Of a stretch of DNA of 64,000 nucleotides, positions 1 through 11,797 are shown in pieces (position 1 is the first letter of the stretch; each line of letters opens with the position of its first letter). The notes beneath the pieces are model-generated. The model was not told the origin of the DNA, ran no database searches, and was given only the letters and a program-made list of their open reading frames with translations. Location of the stretch: contig CM072514.1 in the NCBI GenBank assembly GCA_036898135.1, forward strand, positions 77,878,442-77,942,441. The letters are read 5' to 3'. Source of the stretch: Oncomelania hupensis. Lineage: Eukaryota; Mollusca; Gastropoda; Littorinimorpha; Pomatiopsidae. The translations under genes and the position numbers were made by a program.

Positions 1-129
1 ACGGCTATCAGGTTTGTACTATTGTTATATAATTTTTTTCTTTTTAAATATTTTATTGTAACAACTGTATTATCACCGAGGTGAAAATCGGGCACTTTCA
101 TTTTCAAAAGTACAGCAGCCCCAAGTGAA

Positions 130-402
130 GCACTTTACCCAAGGTACATGCTGGGTGTGTTCTTGTCACCGGCACTCACCCGTCTAGGACATGAGCGTCA
201 GGATCTTTAAAGTCCGTTATGATGGAATGCATGCGACACAGACTAGACCTCGGTTTGTACTCTCATCCGAAGGAGTAGGAAACGGGAGTAAAGTGTCTTT
301 CCCAAGGACACAACACAATGCCCCGGCCTGGGCTCGATCGAACTCGGGACCTTCAGATCCGCAAGCCAACGCTCTAACCACTCTGCCACCGCGCCTCCCT
401 TA
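130..402 (-). repeat. tRNA-derived SINE (family R3), partial copy
   Basis: This stretch closely matches 50530-50777 base by base. Its right end, read on the minus strand, looks like a tRNA-derived head (GGAGGC start, B-box-like GGTTCGA region diverged). Copies or fragments of the same family lie at 29195-29460, 35010-35335, 38865-39055, 40905-41010, 46985-47070 and 50340-50777. The short open frames inside are not genes. Confidence 0.7.
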
Positions 403-712
403 ATTAACATCAGCAGATTCTCGCTGGCTCTTCACCACTATCTTCCTCCAGGTTAGAATCGCTACACACCCCTATCCCCACTTTGAAAATGTGCCCCTTT
501 TGGTCGTTGAATACCATAGAAGTTTTATAAATCAGACTGACATCCAGTTTAGAAGCCGTACAACATAAAGGTCTAAATGAGGTGCTTGGCATTTTTACTG
601 CTGCTGTTGATGAGTGATTATACTACGATGACCACGAGAATTACGATGATGTAATTTATCTTTCTTTCTTTTTTTTTTTTCTTTTTTTTTTTCGTTTTGT
701 TTGTCTTCTCAG

Positions 713-970
713 TGACGACGTGTTTACCCCGCTGGATTTTTCCTCTCCTGCGGAACACAGTCCTCCTATGGACACCGACACCTTTACTTTTGCCGCCTCC
801 ACGCCGAAAAACTACGAGCGCAGCCGCAGTGAAGATCGGATTTTGACTACGCCCAGACATCGCCAGATGGAACACCAAACGTACGCCGGCCCTGTGTGGC
901 GTGCCGAGACTAGCCCTGACCTGTTTAGCCAAGTAGAACATCATCCGCATGGCGTTCAACGAATTTATAG
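713..970 (+). CDS. internal coding exon of an unidentified gene (third exon from the end)
   Basis: The exon follows a long T/C-rich tract ending in TTCTCAG and ends before a GTACAA donor. It opens with one base finishing a split codon, so earlier exons lie to the left of the window. About 85 codons stay open (GAC GAC GTG TTT...), rich in Ser, Thr, Pro and acidic residues, so probably intrinsically disordered. The last two bases (AG) join the first base of the exon at 2949 to make Arg, which supports both borders. No domain is recognised. Confidence 0.75.
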
Positions 971-2948
971 GTACAACTCCTTTTTAGTTTTTTTATAGTG
1001 GCAACTAGAGTCTCTTTAGATTATTAGCAGATTTTAAAATAAAGGAAGGAAGTGTTACTCATTTATTAGCAGAAAGAGATGCTTACTGTACGATTGTCCA
1101 CATTGGCGGCATGGTTTTAGTTTGCAAAAAGATACAGCTCCTATTTATTTATTTAATTTAACGTCTATTCACATCTGTGATTTTAGACAACATATTAAAT
1201 TATATACAGATTAACTTAAAATTAAAATTAACGTGAACAAAATTAATATAATAACATAATTACATAACAAAAATCTATTGTTATTGCTTATTTATGATTT
1301 AGGGATTGGTAAGAAATCAAGACGACAACATACATGCTTATTCCAATCAGCGCGGGAAATGTATTTAAAATTATATTAATTGAGAAATACTTAAATTATA
1401 AATATGTAATTATAAATATAACTATTTAACCTAATTTTTTTTTTTTTTAACACAAGCTATTGTGATGAAACCTTTGTTAAAACTTAAATTTGAACTCTAC
1501 GGATCGTTTTAAACAATCAGTATATTTTATATATTTAATGTCAATGATAAATAGGACACGTTTCAATGATTACCCTCTTGAAAATGATATCGTCATTATA
1601 ATTTACGCCGTTTTTTAATTGACGTCCTAAAAGTTGTCCTTTTTAGGAAATCTATATTTAACATCATACTTTGCATGACATTACAGCTCCCATCAATTCA
1701 TCATTAAGGCTTATATTCGTACAAAATACAACACAAACAATGGGATCTATAGCATTTACATTTTGGTAACTGTACAGGTAAGCGCATCCGTCCAACAAAA
1801 ATGAAACATTAGATGATCGATGGACCCACCAACCAACTTAAATGAATAGTTTGACCAAAGAGCTTATTACGCTCTTTGGTTTGACCAACCAACTAACTGA
1901 CTGGTGTAAAACAACAAACTGACATGAAAGTTGCACTTCCTCTCATCATTTTAACAGTCTGTCAGTCCCCTCCCCCTCCCCCCCCCCCCCCACCACCACC
2001 ACCAAAAAAAAGTATTTTTCAGTAAGTTATTTTTTCTTATTAAAAATGTTCTTATAATGCAAACTTATTGGGTCAAAGAGTATCTGAAGGTGCTGGACGA
2101 AATAAGGACCTGATTCAAAGCAGGAATAGCACTGGTACCTAATGACTGGTGAAGGTTAGAATGTGGTAAAAGTCCTTGAAGAAAATAGATAAAACCTGAT
2201 TCAAACCACCCATGACGCAAGGACATTATTAATTCATTGTTGAACCATCTAACATTACATTACATGATTATTGCTTTAGGTCCAGCTCCAAATCAGGACC
2301 AGTATAGCCGAATCAGGACTACAAAATCAAGACCACAACTTCGCTGAAGGAGGACTCGCCCCTGATCCGCATAAAAGATCTGCCGAAACAACCCTAGTGG
2401 TAACACTGAAGGCACTCCACCAGCAACAGTTTACTTTACAATAAAGACATCCCACACAGGGCACGCTGAGGCTAATTTATTGAACCCCCGTTTACAAAAA
2501 CAAAATAGAATATAAACATCATTATAAAATACCAACAAAACACATACATATAAAATGCCTGCATTGCCAAATAATAACATCATAGGAAGCCCCAGTGACC
2601 ACCTGGCAGAAAGCGTCCAATATTTCCAAGCTGATCCAACAGACCCCACACTCAAATGATGAGTTTTGTCCCGGAAGAGTTTTCAAGAAAAAAAGGTAGG
2701 TGGCTGGAATAGCGAAGAAGAAGATAGTATAGTAGATTGATAGAACAGAGTAGGAATGAGAAAGAACAAATGAGAAAGACAGCGACAGTGGGAATGTAAA
2801 GCACTACATTTCCAGAAAGTGGGGATACTATTTATAGCCTACTGAAACCCCGGCACCCCCACGGGGGTAACCATCTAACCAGATCTCCTTAATGCTCCCA
2901 TTATTCCACCTTTTCCTCTGATTAAAGCTTTTCCCATCTGTTCCACAG
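971..2948 (+). other. intron of the unidentified plus-strand gene
   Basis: AT-rich DNA between two phase-matched exons. It holds a poly-C run with CCA repeats near 1975-2003 and one R1 retroposon copy (about 2252-2868). No conserved open frame is visible in the remainder (971-2250). Confidence 0.7.
2252..2868 (-). mobile_element. R1 retroposon copy
   Basis: This is a full-length-like copy of the family described at 48174-48738. Plus-strand order is TTACATTACAT tail, the 'GGTCCAGC' block, the 'AATAAAGACATCCCAC' block, the GAAGAAGAAG block, then the GC-rich end (CCCCGGCACCCCCACGGGGG). Sense is the minus strand. Confidence 0.8.
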
Positions 2949-3347
2949 ACCCAGAACGATGGCCATGCCGTCCACAGGCTTGTCTCAGTCTCACGCCCAG
3001 GTCACCAACGGCAGCAACGGCGGCAGTCACAACAACACAGTCCGGCAAATCAGCCAGCCTCATCCTGCTCACAGGCCTGCTGGCGGCGGCACCGTGTATA
3101 ACACCATGACTCGAGGTCGACCTTTGACCCGGCAACCCCCACCCCCGCATTATCCTCATCAATCTCACCAGAGCCCGAGGTACACCATCGTCTATTCCGT
3201 CAAAGGGCGCTCCGCGGACACCCTCGTTCACCCGGAAGTCAGGTATCGATCTTCCTCCACTCACAGTCAAGGTCACGGTCACGGTCACGGTCAAGGCCAT
3301 GGTCAAGCCTCCCAGTACGGCAGCTCTATGCGCTACATCCGCAACAG
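2949..3347 (+). CDS. internal coding exon of the unidentified gene, low-complexity
   Basis: The acceptor is TTCCACAG and the donor GTTTGT. The 133-codon frame continues the phase of the previous exon and hands over AG to the next exon, making Arg. The protein is rich in Ser, Gln, His, Pro and Gly, with a Pro run near its middle and a Gly-His repeat (GHGHGHGQGHGQ) near its end. No enzymatic motif is visible; it reads as a disordered C-terminal region of a scaffold- or adaptor-like protein, which is inference. Confidence 0.8.
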
Positions 3348-3573
3348 GTTTGTGTATCCAAATAATTGACAGGATGTGAAGAGTTAGAATAGGAAAAAGG
3401 AACTATAGGAAGAGTAAGAGAAGAAGACAAAGAATAAATTGTTAGATAAATATGAAGATGATGTTTTTGATATCATTAACTGATTTGTTTACACGCCGTG
3501 TCTTTTTTTATGATTGACTGTTTGACCGATTCAGTGATTGATTCATTCATACATTGGATGATTTGCTGTGCAG

Positions 3574-3718
3574 GTCACGTTCAAGAGAGGCCACCCTGTC
3601 GCCTGCGGACCCTGACTTGCTGCAAGCCGTGCAATCAGGCGTCGAGAAACGTCAGCGTGCTCTGCGTCTTTCTCTCTACCAAGTACCACACGACGATGAT
3701 GACGACTGGAAAATATGA
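3574..3718 (+). CDS. terminal coding exon of the unidentified gene, with stop codon
   Basis: The acceptor is TTTGCTGTGCAG. One base completes Arg, then 47 codons run to TGA at 3716-3718. The segment contains an Arg/Gln-rich probable helix and then ends in DDDDDWKI. A C-terminal hydrophobic residue with Trp two positions earlier fits the class II PDZ-ligand pattern (hydrophobic-X-hydrophobic); function is inferred only. A possible poly(A) signal AATAAA lies near 3855. I do not recognise the gene. Confidence 0.8.
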
Positions 3719-4541
3719 CGTCGTCAACAACAAAAACAAAACAAAAAAACCACATGGCGTGACGTCAAATATAATTCCCAAACTCCGCGAGGAATGATAA
3801 AAATGTATCATCAAGATGAAGTGTAAACAAATTGACAAAACTGACCCAAAGCCCAATAAATAATTCAACCAAGAAGGAGAAGAAGAGGAAGTGACTGTGG
3901 TATTTCATGTTGCTTCTCTGAGGATTGTGACGTCACAACTGAAATCCAAGCTAAAACAACTTGGGGAAAAAGTGATGTCATCATAACAGTTTGATGATGT
4001 CAGAATTGTACTAGATCTTAGTCATGACGTCAACAATGTAGACCGTAGGTTCTCGATGATGTCAACTACTTATGGTTCCATCACTAAATCCATGATGTCA
4101 AAACTAGCTAGTCAGTCAAAAGTAAAAGTGTGCTAATATATATATAGATTATAATAAGAACTAAAGTTTCATGTTTCATACCATTTGATCCCCAGGAATT
4201 GCTTGCGGTTTTTGATCAATTACTGTTTGAAGTGTATATATGGAATGACCTCACACATTTTCCCCTGAGAAAAATGAGGTCACAAGGGAAAAGTTGTGAG
4301 CAGATTGCTTGGTCCTTTTCTGAGTTATACACCCTGACACGATAACGTGTTCAGCGGTTGCAAAGTATACAGCTTGTTTTGATGACGTCAGATGATGTAC
4401 TTAATTGCCCTCTGAGCGGAACATTAATGATTCCAGCATGTGGCTGTGACCTCACTTTGCTGGAGAGAACACAAAATTCTTGCCTTCCAACTGGTCAATG
4501 GTGGGAAAAAATAGGATGTAAACTTGTAGTCAGTGACCTCA
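3716..4541. promoter_or_regulatory. cluster of CRE-like octamers (TGACGTCA and variants)
   Basis: Exact palindromic CRE octamers TGACGTCA occur at 3760, 3928, 4025 and 4383. Variants TGATGTCA occur at 3973, 3995, 4057 and 4093; TGACCTCA at 4246, 4447 and 4534; TGAGGTCA at 4275; TGACGTCG at 3716, overlapping the stop codon. TGACGTCA is the known site of CREB/ATF bZIP factors; the TGACCTCA form could instead be a nuclear-receptor half-site. The cluster lies in the 3' UTR or just downstream of the plus-strand gene. Confidence 0.6.
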
Positions 4542-4777
4542 CGTACTTGTCTGCTTGCAAGATCGTTCTTGCCTCTTTGTGAAAATATTCTTGCGTCACA
4601 TCATCGCATTGCAGTCATTGCGTTTATATATAATATGCAACAGTCGGTTGCTGTTTGTGAGCAGTTGCGCTGAGCGTCAATTGAAACAGTACAGTAGTAA
4701 CTCACACGTGGCTAGTACTTAACATCCTGACGCAGGAGCGGTATTAGGGACACAAGTGGTACCATCGAGAATCGAGG

Positions 4778-4856
4778 GGCCGGGTAGCTCAGTTGGTAAG
4801 AGCGTCTTGCTAGTAACCGAAAGGTCGCTGGTTCGAATCCCGGATTGGTCAACGTG
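4778..4856 (+). repeat. tRNA-like sequence (SINE head or tRNA pseudogene)
   Basis: An A-box-like block (TAGCTCAGTTGGTAAGAGC) and a perfect B box (GGTTCGAATCCCGG) are correctly spaced, and the acceptor ends can pair mostly through G-U wobbles. The loop CTAGTAA would give anticodon AGT (Thr), but the anticodon stem pairs poorly. It is therefore more likely a SINE head than a working tRNA. Confidence 0.6.
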
Positions 4857-4859
4857 TGA

Positions 4860-5635
4860 TCATATTATTTTACCCTTTACCAACAACTGGCCCGCTGGTG
4901 TCAGTATAAATCGGTCCAGTAGTCACCTATATGCGAAAGTGTCGTGTGACTATAATCTACAAACAACAATCGAGAATCGGTCAATAGCAGTAACTCGGAT
5001 TACCAAATACGTTTTTGAAGCTGACAGATCGATGTGGTCAAATATGCTCAGTTCTTGAGGGCCTAGGGTAGCTCATGCTGAGCAGCAGAGACTGACCAAG
5101 GTTTGCGCCGCCTCTCCATCATCTCTTCCACTGGTTACAAACAGATTAATAGCAGGTTTTCTTGAAGTATTGGGGTAATCGCTTTCCCCGTCCCGAACTG
5201 AAAAACAAAGGGAGACTGTAGGTCCAACTAGGTTACGTCACCCCTTTTAGGTAGACTATAGACCTAGCGACAAAGATGGGGGAGAGGCGACTTAAGCCTG
5301 GTCCAGTCTGTGCTACGTAGAGAGAGGGTAAGTGAGATCACTAAAGACCTTCTTAAAGCTTTCAAAGGTCGTCAAATCTGTTCTCAGTTCTTGAGGGGCC
5401 TACAGCTTGCCATCCTCCGCAGCAAGGGTCCAGAATGAGAGGACGCTTGTATCCTATAGTGACTGTATCTTAATGTGACTGCCGACACTTGCTGCCTGGA
5501 GTATAGAGTGAGGAGATAAGCCTAGCTGTCTTTTAGTAGGCTGAGATGGGGGAATACGGCCAGTTGGGGGCCGGTTTTATGGACGGGAATAAGAAACAAA
5601 ATTAATAGGAGACTTAACCTCTGACCTTTTGTATA
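4860..5635. other. stretch without a recognised gene
   Basis: I see no exon pattern with phase-consistent frames and no clear repeat apart from the possible body of the tRNA-headed element at its left. The short open frames lack recognisable similarity. Confidence 0.4.
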
Positions 5636-5649
5636 ACAGAGGTTTATGT

Positions 5650-6085
5650 AGCCTACATATGGACCCTCCACAGCAGATCTACAACGAAGAATACAAAGCA
5701 TGGAGATGAGGTGCTACAGAAGACTTCTGGGCATTTCCTATACCCAGCACATCACCAACAACGAAGTCTGACAGACCATCACACAAGTCATTGGACAACA
5801 CGATAACCTGCTCACAGTGGTGAAGAAACGGAAACTCCGATGATATAGCCACGTCTCTAGATCATCAGGCCTTGCAAAGATCATCCTGCAAGGCACAGTG
5901 CAAGGAGGTAGAAGAAGAGGAAAAAAACAAAAAAGAGGTGGGAGGACAACATTTGAGAAAGGACTGGTTTGACACTGAGCGAAGCCATCAGGGTTGCTGA
6001 GGACAGAGAAAGATGGAGTACACTGGTTAAACGATCATCTGTGGTGCCCCTACGACCTCCGAGTTACGGGATAGGATAGGATAGG
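5650..6085 (+). mobile_element. 5'-truncated LINE with 14-bp target-site duplication
   Basis: The 3' end of a LINE of the type at 41318-44455: it encodes remnants of the post-RT C-terminal region (a RIQSMEM-like stretch) with stops, and ends in (GGATA)n. The flanks repeat ACAGAGGTTTATGT exactly (5636-5649 and 6086-6099), the hallmark of target-primed reverse transcription. Confidence 0.9.
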
Positions 6086-6465
6086 ACAGAGGTTTATGTT
6101 TCCTATTCCTTCCTAGGATCCAAGTTCATAAACCTAGCCCCTGAAGTATATATTGTTCCTGCGAGAGATGTTGACAATAGTAGCAAAGTACAAGTTCTTT
6201 TGTTTAGTATGAACTATTTAATGCACTTTGTTGTTCAAAATGCAAAACCATGCTCATGTTTTGTCAAGGTACTACGTTATTTGAAATATTTATATTGTAT
6301 GAATGATATGAGTCATGCTCACGTTAAATTTTGTTGAGGGAATTTGTTCAACAGAATATTCGACCACATTGCTGCCCAGACATAGGCTACTACTGTGGTA
6401 ACTAACATGGAGCTTATTTTTTGGATATGCACTTTATAAAAGATATATGTTGTTACTACTAACTG

Positions 6466-6469
6466 CGAG

Positions 6470-6546
<77 letters not shown>

Positions 6547-6548
6547 AG

Positions 6549-6636
<88 letters not shown>
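6466..6636. repeat. (CTA)n then (TAA)n microsatellite
   Basis: About 110 bases of CTA repeats, interrupted once by TTAG, pass into about 50 bases of TAA repeats. The homopolymeric Ser/Leu/Val open frame over it is an artefact. Confidence 0.95.
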
Positions 6637-6639
6637 TTA

Positions 6640-8415
6640 TTTTCCAAAGCTCGATTCCAAACTAAAAAGTCTGCTCAAAGTGCTGACACTCATACTGTTA
6701 CTCAAGCACTGGCAGAAATGAAAGACTGCACAGTACATTAAACCATAGGACAATAAAAATACAGATACAAAAGTACATAGCTACTATTACTACATATCAT
6801 TATGTAAGCTTACTCCCATTTCATGAGCGCTTTTGAAGTTAGCCAAACATGTTGGTAAAGGAAAACACTATCTTTGTGAGTGGAAGTGAGTGTTATTTGT
6901 TCATAGTGTTTCTAGAGTGCCATGACAATGCAACGCTCTTTATAATGGTTTTGTCAGTTATTATAAAAAATGTAATAAGAACATAATCAAAATGAATCAA
7001 CATACTAAAGCTGGATAGTCATTGGCTTGTATTAAAAACAAAATTGAAAATATTATTCTTTTCTCTACCTTCATGTGATGCGTTGTTCGCCTTTGAATGT
7101 TATTGTTATATTTTATATATATGTGTGTGACTTTAAGTCAAATGTCTGGTTGTAGTAATTTATGTACATTATTTCATTTTATTAAAATTTCTGGTCGTAG
7201 TAAAACATACGTTATTTCATCAAATTAATGTCAATGTATGGTATGTAATAATTATATCAACAGTGCACAAATTGTGGTATTATATACCTGTCTTCTTCTT
7301 GCCTGCGTCTTTTTTATTACAAGTGGAATGAACAAAATGTCTGGTACATTTTTATTGCCACAGCATTTAGCTATTATTTGAATATTCCTTTCCCTTTTTA
7401 AAAAAAATTACAAGTGTAATTATTCAGAGGTAAAAATTGTATTAAATAGCTAGAGCTCCATTGCAGACATTTTGTATACTTTTAGCTGTATAGAGTTTAT
7501 TTAATTGTCATTTTATTTTACTGTTCATTTTACAGATTTATCCTCCCAAGAAGAAGAAAAAACTCGGGAAAATAAAAATGTTTACCAATGCTCAATTTTT
7601 GTAATCTCCTAGATTTGTAACAGAATAATGAATTGTGAAATTTGTCAAAAGTACAGTAATGAAAAATAAGTGCAAAATCAAATGCATATCAATCAAATTT
7701 TTAGTTTTTAAATGCTGTATGCATACATTATACTGTTTTGTCTATGCTTGCTGATTTTATTGAAAAATGCTTGTTTTGCCTTAAATAAACAGTTTCACAA
7801 GGACAGCACAACACATGTGCTTTACATTGAGATGTTAAGTCAATGTCTGCATGTAAAAAATTTACGTCCCCAGACACATTAAGTGTATAGGGGTCTGCAT
7901 GTAATGACATGTGACTGTTTTATTTGATTTACCCAATGTGACTTATTGTTGGAGACTTTCATCAGAGCCAATCCCATGATTACATCTGTCTTTGTATTAT
8001 GAAATCTGATTGGCAGTTGAGTCAAGTTTTAGAGCCTATCAACAGCCAAGTTTCAAAACAAAGCCAATCACGTTATTGTAAAATACAATGCAATGTGATC
8101 ATTGGCTATAGCAAATAATATGGAGCCAATCAAATTATTGCATCAATTATAACAAAGAAGAAAAAACCATGCAAGCATATCACTACATCTAATTTAATGC
8201 AGCGTTGAGGGGACACAATCGACTAAAAGCAGCCTTAAAGAGTCAGTCACACAAGAGTCAGTTTTAATGTACATATTACCTTAAATCAACATTGTGGAAT
8301 ACTGTGATACTCATCTTTTCATTGTGCATTATTATCTGTGCTTTGCAACCGCCCAAAGAATTGTTTGTATTCACATTTTTATGTCAAATAGACAAATGTT
8401 TATGTTTCCTACGAT
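6640..8415. other. AT-rich intergenic stretch
   Basis: No exon, tRNA or known repeat is recognised. Several AATAAA-like strings occur by composition. Confidence 0.4.
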
Positions 8416-8420
8416 TTTCA

Positions 8421-8674
8421 CACAGGCGCTTGTATCAGGACACGCGAGCGCCTATGCCTGTGACGCGTCTCCCTTTGGATATCTATAACGCTGTGTCAGG
8501 ACACGCGAGCGCCTATACCTGTGACGCGTCTCCCTTTGGTAACCTATGCCTGTGACGCGTCGGTAAACAAAGGGAGACGCCTCACAGGCATAGGCGCTCG
8601 CGTGTATTATAGATAACCAAAGGGAGACGCGTCACAGGCATAGGCGCTCGCGTGTCCTGATACAAGCGCCTGTG
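8421..8674. mobile_element. foldback (palindromic) element with duplicated arms
   Basis: The left arm starts CACAGGCGCTTGTATCAGG and the right arm ends with its exact reverse complement. Each arm carries two copies of a ~38-base unit (CACGCGAGCGCCTAT...GACGCGTCTCCCTTTG). The arms are nearly perfect over about 110 bases and are GC-rich against an AT-rich background. No open frame is supported. Confidence 0.9.
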
Positions 8675-8861
8675 GATTTTGATATACCGATGAGCCAACT
8701 GCGCTCCCAAACATATTTGTATGTTTTTAGTATTTTTATCGTGTATGCATTTTTTTTTTAATGAACATGATGATTATGATGATGATGGTGATGTTGACTT
8801 TGAACTTTTGCAAGTTTTGTTTCATATGATGCTTAGGTTTTTATGTTTTAATTATTATTAT

Positions 8862-8901
8862 TTTATTATTATTATTATTATCATTATTATTATTATTATT
8901 A
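8862..8901. repeat. (ATT)n microsatellite
   Basis: Simple ATT repeats with one TCA interruption. Confidence 0.9.
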
Positions 8902-9156
8902 TGCATGTCTGGTTGGCCATGTTATTTATTAGGCTGTCATTGTGTCTAAATGTACCAAAGTCATTCAATAAAAGTGAAACGTTACAAATGGGGTTGACAA
9001 CCCTTTCGTTCCTTTTTCATTTTAAGGCTCATTGACTACATTTAGTGACTCTATATACACACCATGACATGCACACAGACATAATACATGCACACAGACA
9101 TAAATGCACACAAACATGATACACACATGCACTGACTCACATGCAAGGATACAGAA

Positions 9157-9546
9157 GTTAGTTAGTCATTGCTTACAGGGTCCAGCGGACTACAAACAGC
9201 CAGATCAGGACCACAAAATCAAGACCACAACTTTGCTTAAAGAGAACTTATGTACCTTGATCCGCATAAAACATCTGCTGAAACAACCCTAGTGGTAACA
9301 CTGAAGGCACTCCACCAGCAAGGGACGCTGAGGCTATACTCTAATTTTAATCAAACCCCCGTTTACAAAAACAAAATAGAATACAAACATCATTATAAAA
9401 TATCAACTAAACACATACATATAAAATGCCTACATTGCCAAATAATAGGAATGATAGGAAGCCCCAGTGACCATTTGGCAGAAAGCGTCCAATATTTCCA
9501 AACTGATCCAACACACCTCACATACAAATGAGGAGTTTTATCCTAG
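9157..9546 (-). mobile_element. R1 retroposon, 5'-truncated copy
   Basis: Plus-strand reading begins with the (GTTA)n-type tail and GGTCCAGCGGACT block and breaks off after the AGGAGTTTTATCC block, where the next R1 copy begins. Confidence 0.75.
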
Positions 9547-10122
9547 AACATTACATAATTGTTGCTTTAGGGCCAGCGAACTCTTCCGAGCCAAATCAGG
9601 ACCGGACAACCCCCAATCCGCATAAAAGATCTGCTGAAACAACTCTAATGGGAAAACTGAATGCCCTCCACCAGCCAGTCACTTTACAATAAAGACATCC
9701 CACGCAGGGGACGCTGAGGCTGCACTCTAATTTATCGAACCCCCAGTTTACAAAAACAAAATAGAATACAAACATCATTATAAATTATCACCAAAACATA
9801 TACATATAAAATGCCTACATTGCTAAATAATAACATCATAGGAAGTCCTAGTGACCACCTGGCAGAAAGCGTCCAATATTCCCAAGCTGATCCAACAGAC
9901 CTCATACACAAACAAGGAGTCTTGTTCCTGAAGAGTTTTCAAGAAAAAAGGTAGGTGACTGGTCTAGCAAAGAAGAAGATAGTATAGCAGATTGATAGAA
10001 CAGAGCAGGACTGAGAAAGAGCAAATGAGAAAGACAGCGACAGTGGGAATTTAAAGCACTAAATTTCCAGAAAGTGGGGATACTATTTATACTGAAACCC
10101 CCGGCATCCCAACGGGGGTAAT
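9547..10122 (-). mobile_element. R1 retroposon copy
   Basis: A complete copy from the TTACAT tail to the GC-rich end (CCCCCGGCATCCCAACGGGGG). It directly adjoins the truncated copy to its left. Confidence 0.8.
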
Positions 10123-10124
10123 TA

Positions 10125-10285
10125 GAAGAGTTTTATAGTATAGTATCGTAGAGTAAGTATAGTATAGTAGAGTAAGATAGTATAGTAGATTGATAGAACA
10201 AAGTTGGAATGAGAAAGAACAAAGAGAAAGACGGTGACAGTGGGAATGTAAAGCACTAAATTTGGATACAGAGGTGCACACATTC
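10125..10285 (-). mobile_element. R1 fragment (5' portion in sense orientation)
   Basis: It matches the GATAGTATAGTAGATTGATAG and AGTGGGAATGTAAAGCAC blocks of R1 only, with a local expansion of TATAGTA units. Confidence 0.65.
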
Positions 10286-10411
10286 CCACTCACAAACAAC
10301 CAGGTACAATTCTAAATTCTTTATTCCGCCACAACGAATATAAAGACATAAAGCAAGCATAAGAGTTTTAAAGTATTAAAGAGTACAGTACCCCTCTATT
10401 ATTAAAAGAAT

Positions 10412-11030
10412 AAGTTAGTTAGTTATTCATTGGTTACAGGGTCCAGCGGACTGCAAAGAACCGAATCAGAACCACAAAATCAAGATCACAACTTCACTAA
10501 AAGAGGACTCACCCCTGATCCGCATAAAAGATCTGCCGAAACAACCCTAGTGTTAACACTGAAGGCACTCCACCAGCCGGTCACTTTACAATAAAGGCAT
10601 CCCACGCAGGGGACGCTGAGGTTATACTCTTAATTTATCGAACCCCCGTTTACAAAAACAAAATAGAATACAAACATTATAAAATATCAACAAAACATAC
10701 GCATATAAAATGCCTACATTGCAAAATAATAACATCATAGGAAGCTCCAGAGACCACCTGGCAGAAAGCATCCAATATTCCCAAGCTGATCGAACAGACC
10801 TCACACATAAATGAGGAGTTTTGTCCCAGAAGAATTTTCAAGAATAAAGGTAGGTGATGGTTTAGCGAAGAAGAAGATAGTATGGTAGATTCATAGAACA
10901 GAGTAGGAATGAGAAAGACAGCGACATTGGGAATTTAAAGCACTCCAAGCACTACATTTCCACAAAATGGACATACTTTTTATACAGAAAACCCCAGCAC
11001 CCCAACGGGGTGGGGGGGTGGGGGGGGGTT
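10412..11030 (-). mobile_element. R1 retroposon copy
   Basis: Runs from a GTTAGTTAGTTATTCATTG tail to the GC-rich end, followed by a G-rich slippage tract (GGGGTGGGGGGGTGGGG). Confidence 0.8.
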
Positions 11031-11128
11031 AGTTAGTTAGTTAGTTATTCATTGCTTACAGGGTCCAGCGGACTGCAAAGAGCCGAATCAGGATCACAAA
11101 ATCAAGACCACAACCCAACGGGGGTTAC
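11031..11128 (-). mobile_element. R1 internally deleted copy
   Basis: The first ~80 bases of the plus-strand reading join directly to the last ~15 bases (CCCAACGGGGGTTAC), removing the centre. Confidence 0.7.
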
Positions 11129-11389
11129 CAATCCATATTCATATACCAACTTCTATCCATGAAAACGTCAGTAATCAAAAGAAATTAATTCATAATCAAA
11201 TGAACAGACAGACTGAAATTATGTTGAAGATAAAACAACCACAATAACAATTCTATACCAAATAAAACAGGCAACCAAACAACCATCTGTCCCTGCATAC
11301 GTGGTATTGTAAAATATGGTTAATTAATGCTGCCTTATGTCACAAGAAAGCTTACAAAACACATGGGTTGATACAACTTGTCTTTTGTA

Positions 11390-11480
11390 ATAGAAAATGG
11401 AGAGAGAGAGAGGAAGGGAGGGAGAGATAGAAAGAGTGACAGAGAGAGAGGTAGAGAGAGAGGCAAACCGACAAACAGAA
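11390..11480. repeat. GA-rich low-complexity tract
   Basis: Runs of GAGA and GGAGGGAGAG; no coding evidence. Confidence 0.8.
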
Positions 11481-11797
11481 AGAAAAAAAATTGATTAAAA
11501 AAACAAGATGACAAGCCATTCAAATGTATTCCCAGACATTCACACACATAGCTGGAAAATAAGTATTAAAAATTTTTTTTTACATTTCTTGGCAGCGTTG
11601 TCACGTGGCTTTATCTTTACGAAACAAAGGAAAACAGGGCCATGATCAGAACTATTTGCAAACCAAAAATTATCCGAATGGGATGATCCACTTTTTATAT
11701 ACAGTGCAAAAAATGCTTTAAAAAATGGCGACATTGGATAAAGTACAAACACGAATGATTAAACACGCTAAGCAGTAGTTCAAGTATCCGCAAAGTT

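Noticed and set aside
2875..3306. 143-codon minus-strand open frame
   Set aside because: Antisense shadow of the phase-consistent plus-strand exon at 2949-3347.
4778..4856. Functional tRNA-Thr (AGT)
   Set aside because: The anticodon stem has mismatches and the acceptor stem depends on G-U pairs, so it is kept only as a tRNA-like SINE head.
6459..6647. Poly-Leu/Val/Ser open frame
   Set aside because: A reading of the CTA/TAA microsatellite.
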